62,313 nucleotides of DNA from the NCBI GenBank assembly GCA_026397915.1, contig JAPLTX010000048.1:1-62313 (forward strand), in the 5' to 3' direction. Each line of letters begins with the position of its first letter. The stretch's first letter is position 1. Source of the DNA: Verrucomicrobiota bacterium. Lineage in GTDB: Bacteria; Verrucomicrobiota; Verrucomicrobiia; CAIQCK01. Shown one piece after another: positions 1-7,721 of the stretch. The translations under genes were made by a program, and so were the position numbers. A model generated the notes under the pieces. It saw only the letters and a list, made by a program, of their open reading frames with translations. It was not told the DNA's origin and did not search any database.

Positions 1-299
1 AAGAACGCAATCGTTCCTATTGGCACGAGCAGGGGAAGCCAAAGCACATAGCGCCATGCCAGCGCCCACATCATCTTCCACACAGACGATCCTTGTTTAG
101 CGTCTGATTTCACAACGAACTCCGTTTCGGGACCATTCTCCGCCTCGCTCTTCGTCTTTACAAGACGAAGAAGTTGAGAGTGAAGAGTTTCATCGGCGTT
201 TGCAGCGTCGGCCGTCTCGGCCGAGCAACCGCTGTGCTTTGAATCCTGTTTCGCATGAGAGAAGTCCCGTCGGCCGGGACGGCCGACACTACAAGACAT
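1..299 (-). CDS. Partial ORF, membrane-protein N-terminus, runs off the left edge
   Basis: On the minus strand an open frame runs from an ATG at 299 to the window edge with no stop. The first ~35 residues are read from palindromic repeat DNA, so the true start is probably internal. The middle is polar and acidic, and the last visible ~25 residues form a hydrophobic segment (WALAWRYVLWLPLLVPIGTI) that looks like a membrane helix. I do not recognise a family. Either a membrane protein has captured a repeat at its 5' end, or the frame is fortuitous upstream of a shorter real gene. Confidence 0.35.
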   Translation of the reverse strand, partial: MSCSVGRPGRRDFSHAKQDSKHSGCSAETADAANADETLHSQLLRLVKTKSEAENGPETEFVVKSDAKQGSSVWKMMWALAWRYVLWLPLLVPIGTIAF

Positions 300-343
300 T
301 CGGGCACTACAAGACCTTCGGGCGAGACGCCCGACACTACAAC
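201..343. repeat. Cluster of short palindromic (REP-like) elements
   Basis: Three GC-rich palindromes lie close together: GTCGGCCGTCTCGGCCGA near 206, GTCGGCCGGGACGGCCGAC at 269-287 and GGGCGAGACGCCCGAC near 319. Two are followed by ACTACAA. The same modules recur at 58781-58893. The arrangement resembles REP/BIME-type dispersed palindromes; no transposase is present nearby. Confidence 0.8.
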
Positions 344-347
344 TCGC

Positions 348-560
348 TCATCGCCTCTGCGGCAGAATCAGCTCGTTGAGCTTTTGCCGCAACGCTTCCT
401 TCTCCGGGTCGTCATACGGCGTGTCGAGAGTCGCGACGGCGTTGGTGTTGGCGCTCGTGCCGGCGGTGGCGTCGGTGAGTTGCTGGTTGCTGACTTCGCC
501 GGGCGGGACGACGATGCTGAGGAGCCGCCAGCGGTTGTCGGCGAAGCCGCCGCCGCCGCG
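348..560 (-). pseudogene. C-terminal remnant of a tail-fibre-like (SDPPTQ-family) protein
   Basis: Read on the minus strand, the fragment contains PPGEVSNQQLTDA, then a TLDTPYDDPEKEALRQK-type segment and NELILPQRR before a TGA at 348-350. PPGEVSNQQL is shared with the fragment at 22224-22445 and closely matched by the intact gene at 58969-59307 (PPGEVTTQQM). No ATG, GTG or TTG start is visible before an upstream in-frame TAG, so the 5' part is missing. I call it a decayed family member. The motif identity is seen directly; the tail-fibre role is inference from the collagen-like spacer in the intact copy. Confidence 0.6.
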
Positions 561-615
561 AAGGCGAAGCCGCCATCGCTAGGGACGGTCGCGAAAGCGG
601 AGACGAAGTAGTAAG

Positions 616-685
616 CCACGGAAGACACGGAACACGCGGAAGGGGATGGTTTCGCTGACTTCCGTGTTTTCGGTGTGTTCCGTGG
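616..685. repeat. Imperfect inverted repeat (CCACGGAA-type)
   Basis: The left arm at 616-642 (CCACGGAA, ACACGGAA, CGCGGAAG) is answered by a right arm at 659-685 ending GTTCCGTGG. The arms are 27 bp with several mismatches. It lies just beyond the 3' end of the TPR gene and could act as a bidirectional hairpin or be a small mobile palindrome. Confidence 0.7.
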
Positions 686-724
686 TTCTACTGACCACTG
701 ATTACTGAATCACTGGCCGCACAG

Positions 725-1981
725 CTACGTCGCGGCGCGCCAGTCTGCGAGTTGGTTGCGGACGGTGGCGGCGGTGGGGTCGGCAAGTTCCTCGAAAATC
801 CGCAGGGCGGCCTCGGCGCTGGAGACGGCGGCGGAACGGTTGCCGAATCTGTTAAAGGAGAGGGAGGAAATCCAAAGGGCGCTGGCCTCGCCACGACGGT
901 CGCCGATGTCGCGGTAGATGAGCAGGGCTTGCTCAAAGAGTTCGATCGGCTCGAAGAGGTCGCCGTGCGCTTCGTGGGCCAAGCCAAGATTGCCAAGCGT
1001 GTCGGCCTCGCCTTGGCGGTTGTGAAGCTCGCGGTAAATGGCCAGCGATTGTTCGAGGGCGGCGATGGATTTGCGGTGGGCGCCGGCGGTCAGTTGGGCG
1101 GCGCCGAGGGCGGCCAGCGCGTCGGCTTCGTTGTGGCGGTCGCCCATCTCGCGCGCGAAGGCGAGGCGCTGCTCGATCTGTTCGATGGAGTTGTGGCCGG
1201 TTTCGGCGTCGGCTGGCGCGGGCGCGGGCGGCGCGGTTTGTTCGACAACGAACGGGGCGGGTTCGGAGACGATGGGTTTCTCTTGTGGTTCGATGGCAGC
1301 GGCAGCGACGGGCGCGTCAGGCTCGGTCGTGGTTTCGACGACCTCCGGGACGATAACTTTCTCTTCCTCGGCGACGATGGCCGGGGCAGGGGACTCAGGT
1401 TGAGCGGCCGGCGGCTCGGGCGTGGCGACGCGCTCCGGGACGGGAATCTCCTCCTGCACGACGATGTCGTGGGGCAGTTCGATGCGCTTAACGGGAGGTT
1501 CCACGGGCTCCGCGGGCGGCTCGGCGATGGTGAGCGGTAATGACGGCGGCTCGTCGGTGGTCACGACCGGGAACATGATGGTGGACTCGCTCGGCGCGGG
1601 CTCTTCAATCGGTCCCTGCGGAAACATGGCGGAGGACTTGCTCGACGCTGGTTTTTCAACCGGTTGCGGCGGAAGTATGACAGTGGTCTTGCCCGACGCT
1701 GGCTGTTCAACCGGCTCATGCGGAAACATGGCGAAGGACTTGCTCGACGCTGGTTCTGTGGCTGGCGGGTCGGGGAGGAGTGAGATATCGCCGGTGGACG
1801 TTTCAGCGTCGAGGTGTTGCTTTTCCATCCAGTCGAAATTCTTCGTCTTGGAGGTCGGGCCGAACGGGCCTTTGAACTTCGGCGTCTTCCGCGCGCGCGA
1901 GCCAATGAAGGCCGCAACGCCGGTGACGACGACAGTGATGCCGAGGAGCGTGTTGAGTAGCGTGACGGTCGGGTTGTCCAT
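725..1981 (-). CDS. Membrane-anchored TPR protein with Pro/Glu-rich linker
   Basis: The 418-residue protein starts with one hydrophobic segment (about residues 5-27) followed by a basic stretch, suggesting an inner-membrane anchor. Residues ~60-125 contain four degenerate ~17-residue repeats of the type FP-x-PVE-x-PAS-x-K. A long Pro/Glu/Val-rich linker reaches about residue 265. The C-terminal ~150 residues hold three to four TPR units (for example EADTLGNLGLAHEAHGD), typical of protein-protein scaffolds. It begins 26 bp after the oxidoreductase stop, so the two are probably cotranscribed. The partner is unknown, and the linker may span the periplasm or act as a flexible tether. Confidence 0.85.
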   Translation of the reverse strand: MDNPTVTLLNTLLGITVVVTGVAAFIGSRARKTPKFKGPFGPTSKTKNFDWMEKQHLDAETSTGDISLLPDPPATEPASSKSFAMFPHEPVEQPASGKTTVILPPQPVEKPASSKSSAMFPQGPIEEPAPSESTIMFPVVTTDEPPSLPLTIAEPPAEPVEPPVKRIELPHDIVVQEEIPVPERVATPEPPAAQPESPAPAIVAEEEKVIVPEVVETTTEPDAPVAAAAIEPQEKPIVSEPAPFVVEQTAPPAPAPADAETGHNSIEQIEQRLAFAREMGDRHNEADALAALGAAQLTAGAHRKSIAALEQSLAIYRELHNRQGEADTLGNLGLAHEAHGDLFEPIELFEQALLIYRDIGDRRGEASALWISSLSFNRFGNRSAAVSSAEAALRIFEELADPTAATVRNQLADWRAAT

Positions 1982-2007
1982 GGTTGTTATCGGGCGCGGT
2001 CAGAGTA

Positions 2008-3375
2008 TCAGTAATGCCACGGCGCGCGCAACGGGCGGCTGAGCATTTTGTTGGCCTCGTCGTCGCCGACGATCTGCTCGGTCTGCGGGTCGAACTTAAA
2101 CTTCCGCTTCAGGAGCATGGCGATGTTGCCAAGGTGGCAAAGCATGGAGGTGCGGTGCGCGACCTCGGCCGGCTCGACGCCGTCCTTCCGCGCTTTCACG
2201 GCGTCGAGGAAGTTGCGGTAATGGTTCTCGCTGATGGCGAAGCGCTTGTCGTTGCCGCCGAGGACGGCGTCCTTGAGCGAGGCGGGCTTGCATTCGAACT
2301 TCGAGGAGCCGATCTCCAGCGAGCCTTCACTGCCTTCGAAGCGGACGCCGAAACCGGGTTTGTTGGTGTGGCAGAACAGCTCGACGCCGTTGGGGAACTT
2401 CGCGCGGAAGGAAACCTTCGTCGGCGTCGTGAAGAGGTCGCCTTTCTCCGGCCACTCAGAGCCGGCGTCCTCGAACTCGGTCGGGAACAGATCGTCGCAG
2501 ACGCCCCAGCGGACGACGCCGTTGGAGTGGTGGCCAAAGTTGGTGGTCTGGCCGCCGGAGTAGTCGAGGATGAACCGGAACTTGTAGAAGCAGCGGAGGT
2601 TGTGATACGGCGCTTGCGGCGCGGGGCCGAGCCAGAAGTTGTAGTCGAATCCCTCCGGCACAGGCTCCGCTTTCCAACCGGGGCCGGGGCCTTTGAAGTT
2701 GTTCTCGGCGACGTAGCTCTCGACGCGCTGGAGTTTGCCGAGCTTGCCGTTGAGGACCAGCTCGCACGCCTGCCGGATGTGGGCCTTCGAGCGCCACTGG
2801 CTGCCGCACTGGAGGATGCGGTTGTGTTTGCGCACGGCCTTGATCATCTCCTGCCCATCGCGGACGGTGAGCGAGAGCGGCTTCTGGCAATAGATGTCCT
2901 TGCCGGCTTCAGCGGCCATGATGGTTTGCACCGCGTGCCAATGATCGGGCGTGATGATGGCGACGGCGTCCACGTCCTTACGGGCGAGCACATCGCGGAA
3001 GTCAATGCACGCGTCGCAGCCCTTGTAGGAATCGTTGCCGGTCTTCTTGGCGTAAGCCTTGTTGACGAAGTTGCGCTGCGGCTCGCGGCCGAGGAACTGC
3101 TTGTCGTCGCGGTAGCCACGGCTGCCGCGGTTGACGTCGCAGCAGGTGACGATCTGGCAATCGTCGTTCTTGAGCCACTCCGGGATGTCCACGGTGCTCT
3201 GGTTGCCACAGCCGATGATGGCGAGCGTGATGCGGTTGCTGGGCGAGTTCTTGCCGAACACAGAGGACGGCATGATGTAAGGCGCGCCGAACGCCGCAGC
3301 AGCGAGCGCGGCGGTGGAGCGGAGAAAATCGCGGCGATGAAGTCGCGAACCGGAGCGGGAGATGTGTTTGTTCAT
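2008..3375 (-). CDS. Tat-exported Gfo/Idh/MocA-family oxidoreductase
   Basis: The 455-residue protein opens with a twin-arginine signal (RRDFL, then an Ala-rich hydrophobic core), so export in folded form is likely. The Rossmann nucleotide motif (LAIIGCGNQ) is near residue 52. The family lysine motif YCQKPLSLTVRDG is near residue 165, followed by the alpha/beta C-terminal domain. Members are NAD(P)-dependent sugar or inositol dehydrogenases. Verrucomicrobia and Planctomycetes encode many Tat-exported versions whose substrates are unassigned. Divergent from thiI across a ~93-bp gap and first gene of a likely two-gene unit with the TPR protein. The substrate cannot be read from the sequence. 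Confidence 0.95.
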   Translation of the reverse strand: MNKHISRSGSRLHRRDFLRSTAALAAAAFGAPYIMPSSVFGKNSPSNRITLAIIGCGNQSTVDIPEWLKNDDCQIVTCCDVNRGSRGYRDDKQFLGREPQRNFVNKAYAKKTGNDSYKGCDACIDFRDVLARKDVDAVAIITPDHWHAVQTIMAAEAGKDIYCQKPLSLTVRDGQEMIKAVRKHNRILQCGSQWRSKAHIRQACELVLNGKLGKLQRVESYVAENNFKGPGPGWKAEPVPEGFDYNFWLGPAPQAPYHNLRCFYKFRFILDYSGGQTTNFGHHSNGVVRWGVCDDLFPTEFEDAGSEWPEKGDLFTTPTKVSFRAKFPNGVELFCHTNKPGFGVRFEGSEGSLEIGSSKFECKPASLKDAVLGGNDKRFAISENHYRNFLDAVKARKDGVEPAEVAHRTSMLCHLGNIAMLLKRKFKFDPQTEQIVGDDEANKMLSRPLRAPWHY

Positions 3376-3468
3376 GCGGGGTTATGTTTACCACCATGAA
3401 AGGGATGAAAGCACCCGAAAAATGAACCGGCGTGCAAACTTCGCTTGCGGTGAGTGGCGGCGGCGTGA

Positions 3469-4725
3469 ATGATGATGGCGATGCGACAAGCGTTACTGAT
3501 CCATTATCACGAGATCGCCCTCAAGGGAGGGAACCGCGGTTATTTCGTCGGCCGGCTGAAGGACAACCTGGCGATGGCGTTGGAAGGCCTGCCAGTGGAG
3601 CGCATCGCGCATCCCGACGGGCGCGTCGCGGTCTGGCTGAAGGATGACGCAGCGGTCGAGCCGGTCATCGAGCGGATTCTGCGGGTGTTCGGCGTCGCGA
3701 ACTACTCCGTCGCGCGCGAGGCGGGACGCGAACTGGAGCAGATGGCCGACGTGGCTTGGGGGATGTTGGGCGACCGGCCGTTCGAATCGTTTGCGGTGCG
3801 CGTGAAACGGGCCGACAAGAATTTCCCGATGAACTCGCTGGAGGTGGAGCGCGAGCTCGGCGGCATGTTGATGGAGCGCATCCGCGAGAAATTCGGGCCG
3901 CAGGTGAAGGTCAATCTCGACGCGCCGGAGCGGACGTGTTTTGTGGAGATCACCAGCGGGCCGGTGTTGGTCGCGGTGGACAAGCATCCGGGTCCCGGCG
4001 GCATGCCCAGCGGCACGGCGGGACGGCTGATGTGCCTGCTCAGTGGCGGCTTCGATTCGGTCGTGGCGGCTTGGTATATGATGAAGCGCGGCGCGAAGGT
4101 CCACTTCACGCATTTTCACGCGACGCCGGAGCGTGCCGGCGAATCGTCGGCGCCCGTGGCGCGCGAGCTGGCGCGGCGGCTGACGCCGTGGCAGTTCGGC
4201 TCGCAGTTGTGGCTGGTGCCGTTTGAGGAAATCCAGCGGCACATTGTCGCGAAGGCACCGTCGGAGTTCCGGATCATTCTTTATCGGCGGATGATGTTGC
4301 GCATCGCAGAGCGGCTGGCGTTTCGCAAGAAATGCCTCGGTCTGGTCACCGGCGACAGTCTCGCCCAGGTTGCGTCGCAAACGTTGCACAACCTCCGAAC
4401 AGTCGGCGAGGTCGCGCATCTGCCGCTCTATCGGCCGCTGATCGGCTTCGACAAGGAAGAGATCATCGCGATGGCGCGGCGGCTCGGCACCTGCGAGACA
4501 TCGTCGCAGAAGTTTGAGGATTGTTGTCCGCTCTTCATGCCGAAACATCCGGTGATCTTCTCGGAACTCGATAGCGTGACCCAAGCCGAGTCCGCGCTGG
4601 ACGTGAACGCGTTGGTCCAACTCGGCCTCGACGGCGCGAGCTTGGAGCGATTCCACTTCAAAGCGGGCGAAGTCACCATGGAGACGGTGATCAAGGCAGG
4701 GGAGGGCACAGGTTCGGAAGCATAA
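3469..4725 (+). CDS. thiI: tRNA 4-thiouridine synthase ThiI, short form
   Basis: This 418-residue protein has an N-terminal ferredoxin-like/THUMP region (to about residue 170) and a PP-loop pyrophosphatase domain whose SGGFDS motif sits near residue 191. The C-terminal part carries CETSSQKFEDCCPLFMPKHP, the usual ThiI/AANH signature. ThiI adenylates U8 of tRNA for sulfur transfer and, in some bacteria, feeds thiazole synthesis. The rhodanese domain of the E. coli enzyme is absent, as in many short ThiI proteins, which then need another sulfur carrier. Several Met codons cluster at the start (3469-3480); I chose the first. Cytosolic, monocistronic. Confidence 0.95.
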   Translation: MMMAMRQALLIHYHEIALKGGNRGYFVGRLKDNLAMALEGLPVERIAHPDGRVAVWLKDDAAVEPVIERILRVFGVANYSVAREAGRELEQMADVAWGMLGDRPFESFAVRVKRADKNFPMNSLEVERELGGMLMERIREKFGPQVKVNLDAPERTCFVEITSGPVLVAVDKHPGPGGMPSGTAGRLMCLLSGGFDSVVAAWYMMKRGAKVHFTHFHATPERAGESSAPVARELARRLTPWQFGSQLWLVPFEEIQRHIVAKAPSEFRIILYRRMMLRIAERLAFRKKCLGLVTGDSLAQVASQTLHNLRTVGEVAHLPLYRPLIGFDKEEIIAMARRLGTCETSSQKFEDCCPLFMPKHPVIFSELDSVTQAESALDVNALVQLGLDGASLERFHFKAGEVTMETVIKAGEGTGSEA

Positions 4726-4843
4726 GGCTTCTCGAACCCGTCACCCTCGCCGGCATACGGGCACACCCCACCTATCGCGCGCATTGCAGCGCGCTCGCGT
4801 CATGTGATATTCCGCAATCAGCCCTGAAGGCTGCCAACGCGTG

Positions 4844-5182
4844 TTAGAAACGCGACTTGGACTTGCTCGCCTTCGGAGCCTTTGCCTTTGCCTTTGGCGC
4901 GGGCGTGGACGTGCAACCGCAGGCAGAAACGCTAGCGGTATGCGTTACCGTCACCGCCGGGGCGATGGACGGCACAATCACCGGTTTGACCTTGGCAGGC
5001 GCTGAAACCGACGAATGGCCGTTCGGCTTGGGTGTGGCGGCAGCCTTGGCGGCTTCGATGTCCCGCTTCAGCTCGATTTCTGCGGCAAGCCAGTTCTCCT
5101 CGTCGCGTCCCGGCAATGAACTGGAGCGGAGGTAGATCTCGTAGGCCCGCTTGGCGATCTGTTCGTGTGTAAGATGAATCAT
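4844..5182 (-). CDS. DUF2934 protein with Lys/Ala/Ser-rich tail
   Basis: This 112-residue protein has the DUF2934 core at residues 5-40 (IAKRAYEIYLRSS, GRDEENWLAAEIEL). The rest is low-complexity Ala/Pro/Lys with two Cys (ACGCTS) and a basic end (KASKSKSRF). DUF2934 is short, has no assigned biochemical role and is common in Verrucomicrobia, Acidobacteria and Proteobacteria. It lies 11 bp from the next DUF2934 gene, forming a tandem pair. The basic tail might bind nucleic acid, but that is inference. Confidence 0.85.
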   Translation of the reverse strand: MIHLTHEQIAKRAYEIYLRSSSLPGRDEENWLAAEIELKRDIEAAKAAATPKPNGHSSVSAPAKVKPVIVPSIAPAVTVTHTASVSACGCTSTPAPKAKAKAPKASKSKSRF

Positions 5183-5193
5183 ATTCGTTTTCC

Positions 5194-5508
5194 TCAGTTA
5201 TTACCGTTTATGTCCGAGTTGTTCGCAGTAAAATGCGCCTTCAATGCTTCTTCGGTTTCTTCGAGCGTTCGCTTCACTTCTGCCTCGGCCTTGAGCCAGT
5301 TATCGAGGTCTTGGCCTTGCTTGGAGCCGCGCTCAAAGAAGATCTCTTGCGCGCGCCGGCAGATCAGGTCGTGTTCGATGGACCGCAGCCACCGCTCCGT
5401 ATCGTGGTCGGCTTGCGGCTTGCGACTCGCCTTGATTCGCTTGGCGCGCTTCGAATCCTTCACTGCTGGATTCAGGTTGTTCATGTCTTCTGTCCCTTTC
5501 TTGCTCAT
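5194..5508 (-). CDS. DUF2934 protein
   Basis: The protein has 104 residues with the conserved core in the C-terminal half (LICRRAQEIFFERGS, GQDLDNWLKAEAEVKRTL) and a basic N-terminal half. It is the upstream member of a tandem DUF2934 pair; a third copy lies at 28445. The function of the family is unknown. An 8-bp inverted repeat sits directly upstream. Confidence 0.85.
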   Translation of the reverse strand: MSKKGTEDMNNLNPAVKDSKRAKRIKASRKPQADHDTERWLRSIEHDLICRRAQEIFFERGSKQGQDLDNWLKAEAEVKRTLEETEEALKAHFTANNSDINGNN

Positions 5509-5801
5509 AAAGCTGGTTAATGTTAACCCTCGGCTCCCTCAAACGAGCCGAGATAAGACGGGCAAGCATAGCTAGAACTTTTCGGAATGCAAGCGACGGT
5601 TGGGTTACAATCGCATAACATGTTGAAACAAGGTGACTAATAAGTGTTGGTTGGCGGCTATTCCGGCCGGTTTTAGCCCTCTTTTCCGTGCGGAAAACCG
5701 GCACCAAACCGCCTGCGACGGGAGCGCTGCTTTACAAAAAAGACCTTCCGGCGCATCGTCACCGTTGAAATACCGCCGGCTTCACGGTAGCATTTGCGCC
5801 C
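5509..5801. promoter_or_regulatory. Divergent intergenic region with an inverted repeat
   Basis: This ~290-bp gene-free region separates the DUF2934 pair (minus) from the pduS-like gene (plus) and is visibly more AT-rich than its surroundings. An inverted repeat with arms CTCGGCTC (5529-5536) and GAGCCGAG (5545-5552) lies ~20 bp upstream of the DUF2934 start and could be an operator or a leader hairpin. I see no clear sigma-70 boxes and nothing else of note. Confidence 0.4.
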
Positions 5802-7115
5802 ATGAGCTTGGTTGAACAAGTAAAACAAGCCGGCGTGGTCGGCGCGGGCGGCGGCGGGTTCCCGGCGCACGTCAAACTGGCCGGTAAAGCCGACACCGTC
5901 ATCGCCAACGGGGCCGAATGCGAGCCGTTGCTGCACAAGGACGCTGTTATCATGGAGCGTCGCGCGGCAGAGGTAGTCGCGGGCATCCAGTTGGTCATGA
6001 AGGCCGTTGGCGCCAAGGAAGGCGTCGTCGGCATCAAGGGCAAGAAAAAGCATGCTGTAGAAGCCTGCCAAGCAGCCTGCAAGGGCACGCCCGTTCGCGT
6101 TCACTTGTTGGGCGACTACTACCCGGCCGGCGACGAATACGACCTCGTTTACTCCGTCACAGGCCGGCTCATCCCGCCCCAAGGCATCCCGCTGCAAGTC
6201 GGCGTCGTCGTCAACAACGTCGAAACGCTCGTAAACATCGCCGCCGCCGCGAAAGGCGTGCCCGTCACGCACAAGACGCTCACCATCAACGGTGCTGTGA
6301 AAACGCCGTTGACGCTGACCGTCCCGGTCGGCACCACGTTCCGTGAAGCCATCGAAGCTGCGGGCGGCCTGACCACGGACGATCCGGTGCTTTGTCTCGG
6401 CGGCCTCATGATGGGCCAGACGACCGACAACCTCGACACGCCCATCGTCAAGACCACCACCGGCGTCGTCATCCTGCCGCGCAACCACCGCGTGGCCGAC
6501 CGCAAGCTCAAGCCTGCAAGCATCCAGGCCCGCATCGGCAAGTCCGCCTGCGACCAGTGCCGCTACTGCACCGAGCTTTGCCCGCGCTACCTGCTCGGCT
6601 ATCAGGTCGAGCCGCATCAGGTCATGCGCAGTCTCGCGTTCACCGCCACCGACAAGAAATACTGGAACCAGATGGCGGCCAACTGTTGCGCCTGCGGCCT
6701 CTGCACACTTTTCTCCTGCCCCGAAATGCTCTTCCCCAAGGAAGCCTGCGACGCTTCCAAGGCCGAGATGCGCGCCGCCAACATCAAATGGACCGGCGCC
6801 GCGCCCACGCAACCGCACGCGTTGCGCGAAGGCCGCCGCGTGCCGATCAAGGCCCTCGCCCAGCGGCTGAACGTCGAGCAATACGACGCCCCCGCGCCGT
6901 GGAGCGACATCGAACTCAAGCCGCGCCAGGTTTTCCTGCCGTTGCGGCAGGGTGCCGGCGCGCCGAACAAGCCGCTGGTGAAAAAAGGCGACAAGGTCAA
7001 GGCCGGCCAGCCGCTTGGCGAGATTCCGAAGGACGCCCTCGGCGCGATCATCCACGCGCCGTTCGCCGCCACCGTCGCCGACGTGACCAACGACCGCATT
7101 GTTTTGACGAGGTAA
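5802..7115 (+). CDS. pduS: PduS/RnfC-like flavin and Fe-S electron carrier
   Basis: This 437-residue protein matches the RnfC/PduS architecture. A Gly-rich nucleotide-binding loop (GAGGGGFPAHVKL) lies at residues ~14-26, followed by an FMN-binding region and an SLBB fold. Two four-Cys [4Fe-4S] motifs (CDQCRYCTELCP near 248, CCACGLCTLFSCP near 294) follow, then a biotinyl-lipoyl-like sandwich at the C-terminus (VKKGDKVKAGQPLGEI). PduS reduces cob(III/II)alamin inside propanediol-utilisation microcompartments. The pduT-like gene follows after 2 bp. No diol dehydratase or other shell gene is in the window, so the pathway served is unknown. The assignment to PduS rather than RnfC rests on this partner. 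Confidence 0.9.
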   Translation: MSLVEQVKQAGVVGAGGGGFPAHVKLAGKADTVIANGAECEPLLHKDAVIMERRAAEVVAGIQLVMKAVGAKEGVVGIKGKKKHAVEACQAACKGTPVRVHLLGDYYPAGDEYDLVYSVTGRLIPPQGIPLQVGVVVNNVETLVNIAAAAKGVPVTHKTLTINGAVKTPLTLTVPVGTTFREAIEAAGGLTTDDPVLCLGGLMMGQTTDNLDTPIVKTTTGVVILPRNHRVADRKLKPASIQARIGKSACDQCRYCTELCPRYLLGYQVEPHQVMRSLAFTATDKKYWNQMAANCCACGLCTLFSCPEMLFPKEACDASKAEMRAANIKWTGAAPTQPHALREGRRVPIKALAQRLNVEQYDAPAPWSDIELKPRQVFLPLRQGAGAPNKPLVKKGDKVKAGQPLGEIPKDALGAIIHAPFAATVADVTNDRIVLTR

Positions 7116-7117
7116 CC

Positions 7118-7669
7118 ATGAACGGGAAATCCATTGGCATCATCGAACTCACCAGCGTCGCCGCGGGCTTTGCCGTGGCCGACGCCATGCTCAAGGCCGC
7201 CAACGTCCAGATCGTCCTCTCCCGCAGCATCTGCTCCGGCAAATACATGGTCGCCATCTCCGGCGCCGTCGCCGCTGTGCAGAGCGCCGTGGACGCCGGC
7301 GCCGCCGCCGCAGCCGGTTGTCTCATAGACCAGTTCGTCTTCCCGAACCCGCATCCCGAAGTGCTCACCGCGCTGGGCCGCAGCCAGGTGCCGCCCGCCG
7401 GTGGCGCGCTCGGCATTCTGGAGTCGTTCAACGTCGGCTCCCTCCTCGAAGGCGCCGACGCCGCCGCCAAGGCCGCCAACGTCACCCTCATGGAAATCCG
7501 CCTCGCGATGGCGCTCGGCGGCAAAGCGTTCTGCACCATGACCGGCGACGTCGCCGCCGTCCAAGCCGCCGTCCAAGCCGGCAAACAAGTCATCGCCGAG
7601 CGCGGCGTCCTTGTGAACGCCGTCGTCATCCCGCGCCCCCATCCCGACGCCTATCGCGAAGTGGTGTAG
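7118..7669 (+). CDS. pduT: PduT-like tandem BMC shell protein
   Basis: The 183-residue protein contains two BMC domains in tandem (IGIIELTSVAAGFAVADAML at ~6-25; LGILESFNVGSLLEGADAA near 94). Cys39 in SICSGKY aligns with the PduT cysteine that, three per trimer, holds a [4Fe-4S] cluster at the pore. This supports an electron-conducting shell role rather than a plain tile. The end VIPRPHPD also matches PduT. ATG at 7118 is 2 bp after the pduS stop, and the product probably docks PduS to the shell. Confidence 0.92.
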   Translation: MNGKSIGIIELTSVAAGFAVADAMLKAANVQIVLSRSICSGKYMVAISGAVAAVQSAVDAGAAAAAGCLIDQFVFPNPHPEVLTALGRSQVPPAGGALGILESFNVGSLLEGADAAAKAANVTLMEIRLAMALGGKAFCTMTGDVAAVQAAVQAGKQVIAERGVLVNAVVIPRPHPDAYREVV

Positions 7670-7721
7670 TTGCCACTTTGGTCGCGGTGTTTGTGGCTTG
7701 TCTTTGGCGGCGGGCTGCCGC

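Noticed and set aside
725..1540. Gly/Arg/Asp-rich plus-strand frame opposite the TPR gene
   Set aside because: Composition is that of antisense DNA to TPR and Pro/Glu-rich codons; no start signal.
5673..7055. Long minus-strand frame opposite pduS
   Set aside because: Typical high-GC shadow: His/Arg/Gly/Val-rich, no recognisable domain, fully opposite a gene with two Fe-S motifs.
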